A DNA stretch of 64,000 nucleotides from Neckera pumila (Eukaryota; Streptophyta; Bryopsida; Hypnales; Neckeraceae): assembly GCA_963969595.1 (NCBI GenBank), contig OZ018417.1, positions 16,432,501-16,496,500 of the forward strand, in the 5' to 3' direction. Below are positions 34,780-45,300 of this stretch, piece by piece. Each line of letters opens with the position of its first letter. Within the stretch, counting starts at the first letter, position 1. The position numbers and the translations under genes are program-made. The notes below the pieces were generated by a model that worked only from the letters and a program-made list of their open reading frames with translations, was not told the origin of the DNA and ran no database searches.

Positions 34780-36100
34780 TTTATTTTTCAGAGATGAAAT
34801 CACATGTCATGGGATGATTGCAAGAAAGACCGGTACTATTTTGCGTTACACTTGAAGTGACGGAGTTGTCATTGGTTATAACTTTTGAAGCATGAACCTG
34901 ATTAACTTGAAATTTTTATTAGAGATGGCTAACTCAGATCCTTTTTTTAGGAAAGTTTCAAAAATCATTTTATGTTTGAATTTAAATTTAAATTTTGCTA
35001 ATTTGTCACAATTTCTGTTTTAGGGGGTTTAATATTGGAGAGTACCCAAAATTAATGATCTAAAGCTGAAATTTTTGTGGTCTATTTCCATAGTAGGAAG
35101 TTATATTTCTATCAAAGGAAATTTAAAAATATTTTATTTTATGTCCTCCACATGAGTGCTAACAGGGCTCTTTTGCACGTGCATTTCTAAACATTCAAGA
35201 TGGTTTTAAGATCATTTGTTTGGTGAAATCTCTTCATCATAGAGTTCTTCCAAATGTCCAATTTTTAGTTTTCTTAAAAATTGATTCCCCTATTTTTTAC
35301 AATTTAAATCGTTGAAGTACCTATTTTTTTGAGATTCTATACTTTTCATGTAATTTTCTAGTTCTCCTATATAGAGAATTTTTCTATGCTTTTCCTTCCT
35401 AGGTTACCTTCTTCTTAAAGGTTCATACACTAAATATATTTTTTATATTTTTTAAAAATTGGTTTTCTATTATACAGAACTCCTGAAAAAAAAACATGAT
35501 CATTGTGGAAAATGCTACAAAAACCAATTGGTCTTTCTTGCAACCACCCCGTGTTTAAGTCATAAAATTTTCATATTTATTGGTGATGATTTCAAATTAC
35601 CATGATTTTTTGAAGAAAAAGTGAAGAAAATTCATATTTGGTTCTAAATTATCTAGCTAAGAAAATTTAAATTTTTCCACATGTATTTATTACAGTAAAG
35701 AATATTATAGTGTACACAAAATTTCCATGTTCAACTATAAATAAAAAAAATCAATGGCTAGATAATAGGACCAATGTTCAAATAATAATATTTTCTTTGG
35801 TATATGCAAGCTTGTATATTCATACATTTTTATTTTTTTATTTTTTAATGTTTTATAAATTCAATCATTGTCTTTGTTTTATTTCATTTTTATATATTAC
35901 AATGTTTTTCCTAATCCAAGAAGATGTTATGGGACTAGAAGATATTGAGGAATATATTTCATCCATCTCCAAATGATCTTCTAGTTGCTCAAAAAAAATA
36001 TTTTTTTGATTTTTTGATTTAGTAAATGGCCATAATAACTTCCTCAAAATACTTAGAAAATGGATGGAAATAATGCTATTTCAACCTTAATCTCAAACAT
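34780..36100. repeat. Diverged dispersed AT-rich repeat
   Basis: Landmarks TTTTTCAGAGATGAAATCAC near 34785 and TTTGAAGAAAAAGTGAAG near 35609, followed by a CACATGTATTTATTACA stretch, recur in the opposite orientation at about 55850-56050. The two copies are old and interrupted. No ORF with a recognisable domain. Confidence 0.4.
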
Positions 36101-37045
36101 TTTATCCAACCAAAAGATCATTTTGGGATAGAGGGAATACTATTTTGGGGCCTCAAAAAATAGTGTTGATTATTTGTTGTGTTGCTTTGCTATTACAAAA
36201 CCATTGCTGCATTTTTTCATTGATTTTATTTTTGTACATTCGTGTTTGAGTCACTTAGCAACCAACTTCTTCCCTCTTCATTCCTCAACAACACTCCATT
36301 TTGAGACAGTTGAAAACATTCCACTAGCCTTTGACATTCAACCAATGGGGTATCATGACTATGATCACACAAATTCTGCACGGCATTGTGTGAGTTGGGG
36401 CACTTTCAATATTTTCAGACCAATGGCACCTATATCAGTTGTAGATCTTTAGGACTGATATAGATTTTTGGACCAATGGCAACTACATCAGTCCTAGACT
36501 GTCCTAGGTGTCTAAAATCTATATCAGTCCTCCCCTTCTTCACATGATTAACATTTCTTCAATCAAGTTTTATTAAAATCCAAAATATGTTTGTTTAGGG
36601 GTTGTGAGAAATTAAAAGGAATCTTGAATTGCACATTTGTGGGCACGCAATACATTATTGATGCAATCCCATTCATCAAATATAGATAAATTGCAGGATC
36701 GGGAAAAGGCACAGAAAATTTGGCAAGAAAATGTTAATATTTGCTCGTCCGGATGATTCCTTTTAGGGAATTAGTACAATGTCCTGATGGACATACAAAA
36801 GGACATAAAAGAACATCCAAAAATGAATGATCCTACAAAGACTCACTGTAAATATTTTCAGGAGTGCTTGACAAGCATACCAATGGTCCTGTGAACCCAA
36901 TTTGCAAGCATGGGGATTACAGCTTAGGTGCCCAATTCAAAGGCTGGGCAAGTAAGGGGTATGCAAAAAATGCTTTGAGACCATCTGCAATGCAACCGGT
37001 AGCACGCACAATATTGGCACTGTACAGGGCCAATGATAACTTTTA
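36101..37045. other. Spacer with a possible exon remnant
   Basis: A possible exon begins after an AG at about 36860 and reads NGPVNPICKHGDYSLGAQFK and ALRPSAMQPVARTILALYRA until the TIR element at 37046 interrupts it. I do not recognise it. The hairpin at 36451-36531 lies in this stretch. Confidence 0.3.
36451..36531. repeat. Inverted repeat with perfect 18-base arms
   Basis: AGGACTGATATAGATTTT at 36451-36468 is exactly complementary to 36514-36531. The 45-base centre includes ACCAATGGCAACTACATCAG, which repeats in altered form the sequence just left of the arms (ACCAATGGCACCTATATCAG at 36419). The structure is therefore a duplication combined with a fold-back. Its arms differ from the 15.8-25.7 kb hairpin family. 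Confidence 0.8.
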
Positions 37046-37982
37046 TTTAACCCCTAAAAGCCCGTTGTCCCTACGGGGGACAAATGTGTTTTTGGGCAAG
37101 TACCTACAGGCTGAAATTTTCTTCTAATTTTTTGAAACTTTTTTTGGAGTTAGAAAAGCTGATTAGCTTCGTGGGAATATAATTTTTTCACAATCGGTGC
37201 ATGGGAAACAAAAGTTATGACCAAATAAGCTCAAAACAGGGGATAGAGGGCAGCGCGGGCAACAAAAAAAATTTGCACTTTTTTTTTTTTTTTTTTTAGT
37301 ATTTTTTTTCTCATAGATTATATTTTTGTCTATCTTGAAAGCTTTGATTCATTTCATTTGGATTTGTTATGAAAAAGTTATGGACATTCTTGTTTTTCGG
37401 ATAGTTAGAGCATTTTTTTGAAAAAAATAACTTGTAGGACTCATTTCTGAATGCAATTTCAAACTTTTCAAATTTTTTTTTGGCATGGTTTAGTTTCTTT
37501 GCTAGAACAATCTCACCATTGGGATTAGCGCATTTTAATTCTATCTAAAATATATGAATATTTTAGATTTTCCTTCTATCTTGTACCTACTTCTCTTTAA
37601 CAAATTTTTTAATAATGAAAATTAAGTTTTTTTGAATTCCTTTTTTCTGGTAGATTGTCAACTCAATTCTCCATTATAAACATTTAAAGCTCAAAACTCT
37701 GTAGTGCAAAAGTTTTAGGTTAAAAATGTTCAAAGTCAAAAAATCCAATCCCACAATGTGTTGAAAAACTTGTTTTTTTCACTTTGAACATAGATATCTT
37801 GCAATCTATGCGGTCAAAGATTTTGAAATTTTTTCCAAATATTCTTATATTAATTAGGTGCAAGATCCTATAGTTAGATGTGCAAAAAAAACATTTTTAA
37901 TTTTTTTCCACTCTTTGCTAAAAAAATGGCAGTTTTGCGTGTTTTTTGGCAGAAAAAAGGCCTTGGACTTTTAGGGGTTAAA
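37046..37982. mobile_element. Non-autonomous TIR element (AACCCCTAAA termini), copy 1
   Basis: Perfect 15-base terminal inverted repeats, TTTAACCCCTAAAAG at 37046 and CTTTTAGGGGTTAAA ending at 37982. The 937-base interior is AT-rich and non-coding with an 18-T run near 37280. It shares its internal order of sequence with the element at 52566-54041 (for example GCTTTGATTCATTTCATTTG and AAAGTTATGGACA). No clear target-site duplication seen. Confidence 0.75.
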
Positions 37983-38507
37983 ATTGTACTCCAATGCAAC
38001 TGGTAAAGAGACCTCCACTTTCACGGCCTCGGTATGCGACCACTTATGACCGACATATTTTGTTATTTTGTGTACCCCGCAAGTTGATTCGTGGGAGTCA
38101 TCATGATGAAAAATGGTAGTACCCAATGGATGCCAAGAAAAATCTATTTGACATCTGGATTGCCAGCTTTGCATTGGGTCAAATTTTCCAAAGAAAGAAT
38201 CGGTAACTGTAGAGGCCTCCTGGATTAGCCCTCGATTTGCTCTTGCAGGGCATTTTACAGCTGTTGCATTGCAGATGGTTTGAGAGAGTCCTATTGCATA
38301 CCGGCACATCAGGCCACCGTCCACATATTGTCTGCACTGCGTTTGATTGACGTCCACATATTTATTGTCTGTACTGCTTTCGATTGATACAGCAAGTCTG
38401 TCGGTATGGTCCATGTCGAAATCGCTCAGTGCGAGAAACGTCCGGTGCACGCCAACGTACACTGCACGCGGCGAATTACATCGTCGGGTACTCGACACCG
38501 ATAGCAA
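37983..38507 (-). other. Cys-containing minus-strand ORF, unverified
   Basis: The frame runs from 38507 into the TIR element at 37971, giving 178 codons without an ATG at the beginning; the first in-frame ATG is about 32 codons in. It has seven cysteines and segments such as VYVGVHRTFLALSDFDMDHT and QCRQYVDGGLMCRYAIGL that look like a folded, perhaps secreted, protein. It could be a 3' exon of a gene cut by the TIR element. It could also be chance. Confidence 0.25.
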
Positions 38508-38916
38508 TGTCCATTACAAGAACGATCTAGCTTAGGATTCAGCTTACTTCCATCTCGCAGTGTCGAAGTAGTGAAATCCTATCAGTAATCACGTACAAGC
38601 GTTTCATGAAGAGTGTCTTGCAAAGTAATTCTGGAAGCTTCGATTCTAGTAGTTCTTGAAAGCTTCGATCTTGAGGGCGGGGGTGCGATACGTTGAGTAC
38701 AAAACCTCTGTTCCGGCCCCATCTGACCTTGTTCTGATTCACGGTTGTGGAGTGGGTGCGAGCAGGTAGCGGCATTTCTTAAGACTGGATCGAAGGTGAG
38801 GAGATTTAGCATTGACAGAAACTACGAAGGTTGAGTCGAACCTTACTCGGAAACCAAGCCAGCTCAACACGAATTCGAACAGAGTCTCTCTCCTAGTGTA
38901 GCTCCTTTGTTTTGAA
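38508..38916 (+). promoter_or_regulatory. Upstream region of second MGN gene
   Basis: No coding frame supported. The last bases before the ATG (TTTGTTTTGAAATGGGAAAC) match the start context of paralogue 1 (TTTTTTTCGAAATGGGAAAC), so the duplicated unit includes the start region. Confidence 0.4.
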
Positions 38917-39960
38917 ATGGGAAACCTCCATAGCTATGACAAGGACCCCGTCGTCCGACACCTCCGGAAGACCCTCCGTGCGACTCCAGTCCTCCCCGTC
39001 GACCCCAACCTCGCTCCTCTCCGCGTTCTTACGAAGGACAAAGACGGCTACCACAACGTCGGTAGTGTTTATAGTTTATGCAAACAAGGAGCTGGCAAGA
39101 ACTCGTTACGAGGTCTCCTAAACCCCATTTTTTTCCAAACCTTCACCGGATTACGAGAGAAGTACTTCACCACCGGAAGCACCGGCTCGCAGACCTACAA
39201 CATCTCAGACGCCCACGGTGCGATTGCCAAGCTCTTAGTCGGGGAAGCGAACGCAGCGGCGTGGTTTTCCAGAGCCAAGTCGATCGATGTATACATTCCG
39301 GAGTGCTGGGTCAGCGAGTTTAAAATTGAGAACTGGGATGAGATGCTTCAACACTTCGACCCCGATGTGAATAAATCTTTTCTGGGGGAGCCCGAGTGGA
39401 ACGGCAAGCGGAAGCTGTATATCGTGCAGAAAGTGGTGCTGGTTTCCCATGTGCAGATCACCGCGAGGTACAAGACCACTGCTGGACTGGACTTCAAACT
39501 ACCGGAGGTGGTGCCTGGGGGCAAGGTGCAGACCGAAGTGAAAGTTCATGGTGAGGAATCCGTCATTTTCACTCTGTTGGCCACTAAGAAGAATCAGAAG
39601 CTTCCGATTGCGTTTTCTGGGTTTCAATATACTTATGACAAATTTGGTGTTCGGGAAGAAAAGCCGGGGAAGCTAACTCGGAATCAACCGGATATGGCGG
39701 CCCGTGTGGCGGGCGCTAGTTCCAGTGATGATGAGGACAATGAAAAGGATGAGGATGATGAGGTCGTTGATGAGGATACTGCGGCGAATGATGGAGACAT
39801 AGGTGATTTCTTCGAGGACGAAGACGACGACTGGTATATCAGTATAATTTCTAGCCATGACCATGACGAGGAAGATGATGATCCAGCGCCGGATCCTGCA
39901 TCGCCTGCTGGATCGCCTCCACGGGATCTGAAAGAAACCAATTCAAGTATTCAGCATTGA
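38917..39960 (+). CDS. Myristoylation-signal protein with acidic tail, paralogue 2
   Basis: Intronless 347-residue ORF starting MGNLHSY, again with Gly2 and Ser6. It aligns with paralogue 1 along the globular part: shared segments include YNISDAHGA, VYIPECWVSEFKIENWDEM, KLYIVQKVVLVSH and LPIAFSGFQYTYDKFG. The tail is acidic (EDEDDDWYISII) but lacks the long Pro/Gly run, ending with a short SPAGSPPRD. It has a longer N-terminal linker (about residues 55-80) than paralogue 1. Conservation of the body and divergence of the tail suggest that selection acts on the body. The gasdermin-like pattern (beta strands around YIVQKVV and a following basic/aromatic strand region) is present here too, at low confidence. 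It is convergent with the NLR gene at 42394-47294. Confidence 0.8.
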   Translation: MGNLHSYDKDPVVRHLRKTLRATPVLPVDPNLAPLRVLTKDKDGYHNVGSVYSLCKQGAGKNSLRGLLNPIFFQTFTGLREKYFTTGSTGSQTYNISDAHGAIAKLLVGEANAAAWFSRAKSIDVYIPECWVSEFKIENWDEMLQHFDPDVNKSFLGEPEWNGKRKLYIVQKVVLVSHVQITARYKTTAGLDFKLPEVVPGGKVQTEVKVHGEESVIFTLLATKKNQKLPIAFSGFQYTYDKFGVREEKPGKLTRNQPDMAARVAGASSSDDEDNEKDEDDEVVDEDTAANDGDIGDFFEDEDDDWYISIISSHDHDEEDDDPAPDPASPAGSPPRDLKETNSSIQH

Positions 39961-42393
39961 AGTTATTTCTCTAGGCATACCATTGCATCTAGGTATACCA
40001 TTTCAATCTGCAAACTAGCAGATATGCCTAGCTCATTCTAGCTGTAAACATTTCTGTAACATGTGTTGGTGATTTGCGATCTAGAGCTCAGTTCCCATTG
40101 CAGGTCAGCTCGTCGATTGCGGGTTTAGGGAGTTTCTGATAATACGCTCATCAACAAGGCACTAGACGTTCAATCCACAGGCGTGTATGCTGCGTTGGAG
40201 ATGGCGTTTTTCAAAGCTTGTGAACGTGTCTTAATCTAGAATAGCAGATTCTTTGGTTGTCTAGGGGATAAAACAAAAGCAAACTCTTTGACAGAAGATA
40301 GGGGAGTGATTATGCAATTCAGTTGTAGACTCTTAAGCCTAGCTAGCACGTACCCTTTAATTACTATGGACGAGTTGGGTGCACATTTAAGAGAGAAAAA
40401 CAGTAGAGGCAGTTGTGCGGATTTTCTATGCTTTGCTCTGTGATTGCATGGCAATTTTTTAGGTTCTCAACCCGAGAATCTAGCTGAATCCATCATTCTG
40501 ATTTTATTCAATGGTTAGCTGAAGTTTGTATGCTAACTTGTTATCTTACCAACAAGAGGAAGTGCACGGCCAGTACTAGATGGCGTGACATTTTGGCTCC
40601 AGAGGCGCTAGCACTGTTGCGCTTCCGGGCTGCCCGAGCTCCAGCTGCCCAGAGCATGCACATCTTCAAACCTGCCGGAGCTCCTCTTCTTCATTTCGTC
40701 GTCTACCAGCCACAAGAAGCTCTTCTCCCTCCCCTGTTTTTTGCAAGAGCATGCTGCTTCGTGTTTGTTACATGTGACGAACGTTCTCCCTCCTGTTTTT
40801 TTATGCTATCCTAGTCCATCTCAAACCCCAAATCAGCCGACCTCCTTTCATTTGAAGAAAAGTACTGAGTACCTCCAGGTGGAGACGATGAGGAAGACTG
40901 GCCTGAATCTGAGCAGCGGTTGAGAGAGCCCAGTATCGTAGGAGCTGTGCAACCTGTTGTGCTGCAACAACAAATTGCCCTAAGGGCATTTCTGAAATCT
41001 TTTTGACAGAGCAAAAATAGTATTCAAGAACAAATGATTCAATCGTTAGACGGAAGCCATTCAGAAATGTAGTTGGGTCCTGGCTTTGGTTTTGGTGAAA
41101 AATTCATTCTCAAGAAATCCTCAAACCCCACATGACCACATCTGGGTAACAAATTGCATGTCTTGGTCCCAAGGGGCCGTGATTAATTGTTTCACACAAC
41201 TGATTGTTGTTGGATTCTAATGGTTGATTCTGTTCATAGGCTTGAATGCAAAGTTTATGATTTTTCCAACTTATACTTGGGTGGCAACCACAAAAACAAG
41301 GTTCTCGATTGAGCATATTTCCATTTGAGCACTGTTGTATTGTTCAGTTGTATCTCCCAGAAGTGCACAAACTTTGGTTTTGTGTCTTCACCTCGATGAT
41401 TTAAAAATTCTCAAAAGTGGCATAGGTTGGAACATTGTTTGAAGCTTCACCATTGTCTATACAAATCAATGTTTGCAGCCCCGCGAGCTTCTTCAATGGA
41501 GAATTTTGATTTTTCATGCCTAGAAGAGAAGTTTCTCACAAGTTACTTTCATAGTCACAAGAGAGAGCCAAAATACTAGTATACATTTACAAATTCAAAT
41601 ATTGGAACATTAGAACATTGGAACATTGGAACATTATAACAGTTTCTTCAAAGAACAATAACGGTTCTCCACCAAGAAACAACTTTCAAATTGACCTAGC
41701 AATTCCACATAAATGAGACAATTTGTAGGATGTGATGCTAACTGTTACGCTTGAATTAAGAACATCCAAGAGTGAACAATGCTCAGAGAGAAAGAATTCC
41801 AACCAGCATGGCTTCGGAGTCTGGTTCCTCAAAATCCCACTGTCTAATACACTGAGAGGGCTCCCATAGAATGCAGCAGTATGGGTGAGCACACTCTCAC
41901 TCTTAACCAAAACGAATGGACACTTCTCCGTAAAATAATCAAGGAGTTCACGCGAGAATGTGTCTGTGGAGGCCAAACTGTGTTGAAATGCAAGCAGACA
42001 GCAGCTAGTGCCCAGCAGACACCCGTCACATCGACAGCAAAGCATACAACATCAGCAGACGCCCGTCACATCGCCACAGGATCATGTCATTTAGTGGCTC
42101 GGACACAACGACGCTACTGTAGTGTGCGAGCGTCTACAGGCTACAAATGGGGATTTCGCAATTCTAGAACCTAGAAAGAAACGACATTAATAAAGAAAAA
42201 TATTATTTGTAAAATTCATACCAAGTGAAAAATTCACCTAGACTACAGGCTCTGTTAGCAATATAGGAAAGCACTCTATGAAGGTATAAAGCAAGCCAGA
42301 TAGCTAGCGCTTCATCTCCACCCACTTACCAACTAGCTTTGAAAGCTTGTGATTGAAACTAGAATCCACGGCCCTCACAGGCGGATCTCAAGC
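39961..42393. other. Intergenic region between MGN gene 2 and the NLR
   Basis: 3' flanks of two convergent genes. It includes the duplicated 3' flank at 40230-40510. A direct repeat CAGCAGACRCCCGTCACATCG occurs at 42013 and 42053 (40 bases apart). Frames at 40530-40814 and 41686-42045 have no recognised features and I do not call genes. Confidence 0.45.
41601..41639. repeat. Short 9-10 base tandem repeat
   Basis: About four copies of a unit like TTGGAACAT (with one TTAGAACAT variant). Simple microsatellite. Confidence 0.8.
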
Positions 42394-45300
42394 TCAGAAA
42401 ACGTTTTTAACCCCGAGAAACTTGGACCTACCTTGAGTAAAAAAACTGAACCAGTGCTGGCACCAGATACAAGCGCAGCCCCTGTGGCCAAAGGTATGCC
42501 CACATTTTTCTAGAATCTCTGAGAGATACGTAAACTCATTCTCTATCTTATCGCCTTCCCTAATCCAAAGTAAGGCTTGAAAGACGCTATCACTCACCTC
42601 ATCCTTTCTATGTAAAGCTCGCGTGAGGATATCAAGCCCGTGAGGTGAATCAACGATCGCTTTGTGTGTTGAAGGTGTGACACACATGTTGGAAAGTGTG
42701 GCTGCCGCACAAGCACCACAAGCATTAACATCGCCCTTGTCGATGCAACGGAGGAGGACAGGAACACCACCGCATCTCACAATAGCGTGCCTTGTTTGCA
42801 TGTGGTTGCCCATGGTGTAAATGATTCGAATGGCCATGTTGAACCGCGGGCTCATGAATGGCTCGTTCTTCGCCAAGGTCACAACTCTGACTATCCCAAA
42901 AGACAAACGTCTCTGCTCCTTGTTGCTAGGGTCATAGAGAGATGTGGTATTCACAAGCATACCTCGCCTGTGCGACCAGTATGGCCCATCAGGATTATCT
43001 GCCGTCGAATCCACTTCATCATCTTTAATAGTGCCGTCAAAGGGTCGTGGCAGAGCACGAAGATTTGGCGGAAGATTCTCCCAATTAACACCAGTATTGT
43101 AAACATTAAACACTGTCAGGCTGCCCTCTGTCACCAACTTGTCCAGCTCAGCCGGCACAACCGTCAAATTTTTAGAGTTCACGAACCACAAGCAGACGAG
43201 GTTTTTTAGATTCACGAACTCTGCAGGGATCTCCGTAAAATCACCACAAGCACCGAACGAAAGATACTTCAACTTGCTCAAATCACCCAAAGCCCTCGGT
43301 ATCTCCATTATCTGCAGCATGTCACATTCCAGCCTCTCCAAACTGCTCAGCTTTCCCATCGCTTCAGGAAGAGCTCTAAGCTGGTGGCAGTCGTTCAGGC
43401 ATAGATAGGTCAGACTCGTCAGCTCTCCAATCTCAACAGGCAACTCCACTATCCCGCAGCTTTGCATGTTCAATTCCACCAACTTCTTCAGTTTGCCAAC
43501 CTCAGCCGGAATTGCAGTCAGAGAGGAACACCCGGCCATGTTCAGCTTCTCAAGGCTCTCCAGCTGACCAATTTCTCGTGGCAATCGCTCCAGGCCTAAA
43601 CACCAACTTAAATCCAGCTTCTCCAAACACTTCATGTATCCGATTTCTGGAGGTAGTGACACCAGATTCAGATTCGACGTCAAAAACAGCATGCGTAAAT
43701 GCGTCAAACATCTGAAAAGGATGGCATCGCTCGGGTGGAATGTCTTTATCTCACTCTTCGCTATCACCATCTTCTCGGTCTCAAAATCGTCCTCAGAATC
43801 TCCTGATCCAACATTCTGAGAAATTCCCCACTCCTCTGGTAGCCTGCTATTGCTCAACTCCCATGCGAACAGCCTCTTCCTCTTCTTGAGGGACTGCTCT
43901 TCAACTAGCTTCAAGGCGAGGGCTCTGAAAATGTCGTGCACGTGGCACCAGTAACCGACGATCTTCACCAAACACCTTTGCTCCAGTTCTTCGAGTATCC
44001 TGTACGCCCCATCCTCTGTAATACCAGGTTTGGTCCACATGTCCATGAGCACGGCAATTTCAATCTCCTCCCGCTCGGGAAATGCTGCAAAGTCCAGAAA
44101 GTAGTCCTTGAAGTCAATCCCTTCACCAGATACAGGGTCACTCTCAGGGAGATCATCATAGCTGATCCTCACTTGCTTGATCAGGTTCTGATATTTTGTC
44201 GACTCTTCGTCACCCGCGTTTTCGGCCGTGACGTGTTTAAGCCGATCTCGAACTTTTTGCCACGACTCAATAGACCTTTTACCCCATCGATCGGCACCAA
44301 TGGTCGCGAGCAGGATTGGCATGTTACCACAAGCAGCAATTACTTCGTCCACAACAACTTTCAAGTTGTTGTCCATCGGCATTTTGCCGTTTACGAACGC
44401 CTTAGAACAGAACAACGTTCTAGCATCCTCATCCTTCAGAACATCCAGTTTTTCAATTTGCTCATCTGTGTCTAGTTTTGCCAACTCCGCAGGTTTCCTA
44501 CTAGTGATGATGCACTTGCTCTCTTGAGGGAACAACTTCATGAAGGAGTCTCCCAGCAGCCTGTCCACGTGGTTCTTCTCCCAGACATCGTCTAAAAAAA
44601 GCAGCACCCTCCTCAGTTTTGATAGTTTTCGCTTGAGCTCCTCTTGTAAAAGCTTCTCCGTGTCTAGTTCCTTCGAAGGCATCTCTTTGCAAATCTCTAA
44701 GAGCAAACGTCTTTGACAGTCGATAATGTTAGGATGTCGTTTGACAGGAATCCAATAGACGCGGTGGTCGTAGTAGTTTTTGATATCTTCATCCTCAAGC
44801 AGTGAGTTAGCTAGCGTGGTCTTCCCTATTCCACCCATTCCAGCAACACCGAATGTTTCACCTCCCGTTATCCCTGCAACTGATGCGGCCTTTGTCTCTC
44901 TTTTCAACAACCAGCTTTTGAGTTTCTTACGGTGGGAATCCTGTCCAACAATAATGTCTGTTCGATCTGCAAGCAAATAGCATTACAAAAGTCTATCAGA
45001 ATGTAACAATGGTCACCTGCAAAATCAATGAAATCTCAACAGTGAAATAGCAGTAGGACAACAGAGACACATCTTTTGCCTCGGAATTTTATAGCACACA
45101 AGAAAGACCGGATTATGTGGTTATTGCGCTGTTTCAAATGCATGAACCATCTTCTAAACCAATCTTCAACGTAAATACTTCTGGTCCAGATCTTCGTATA
45201 CCATTCTGTCAACTCCCTATACCACAAAAAAAAAAGCAGCAAACAAGAAGTTTCATCTGCTCTATACTCCAGAGGTAGTCAATAAAAGACGCCCAAAGTG

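Noticed and set aside
42787..44527. Plus-strand frames of up to 179 codons inside the NLR locus
   Set aside because: Antisense shadows; the minus strand encodes a continuous NB-ARC/LRR/ARM protein.
45036..45242. Open frame between NLR exons 2 and 3, considered as an extra exon
   Set aside because: Exon 2 ends in phase 1; joining to this frame gives an immediate stop or the wrong phase, whereas joining exon 2 directly to the exon at 44966 restores the NB-ARC start (DRTDIIVGQ) in phase.
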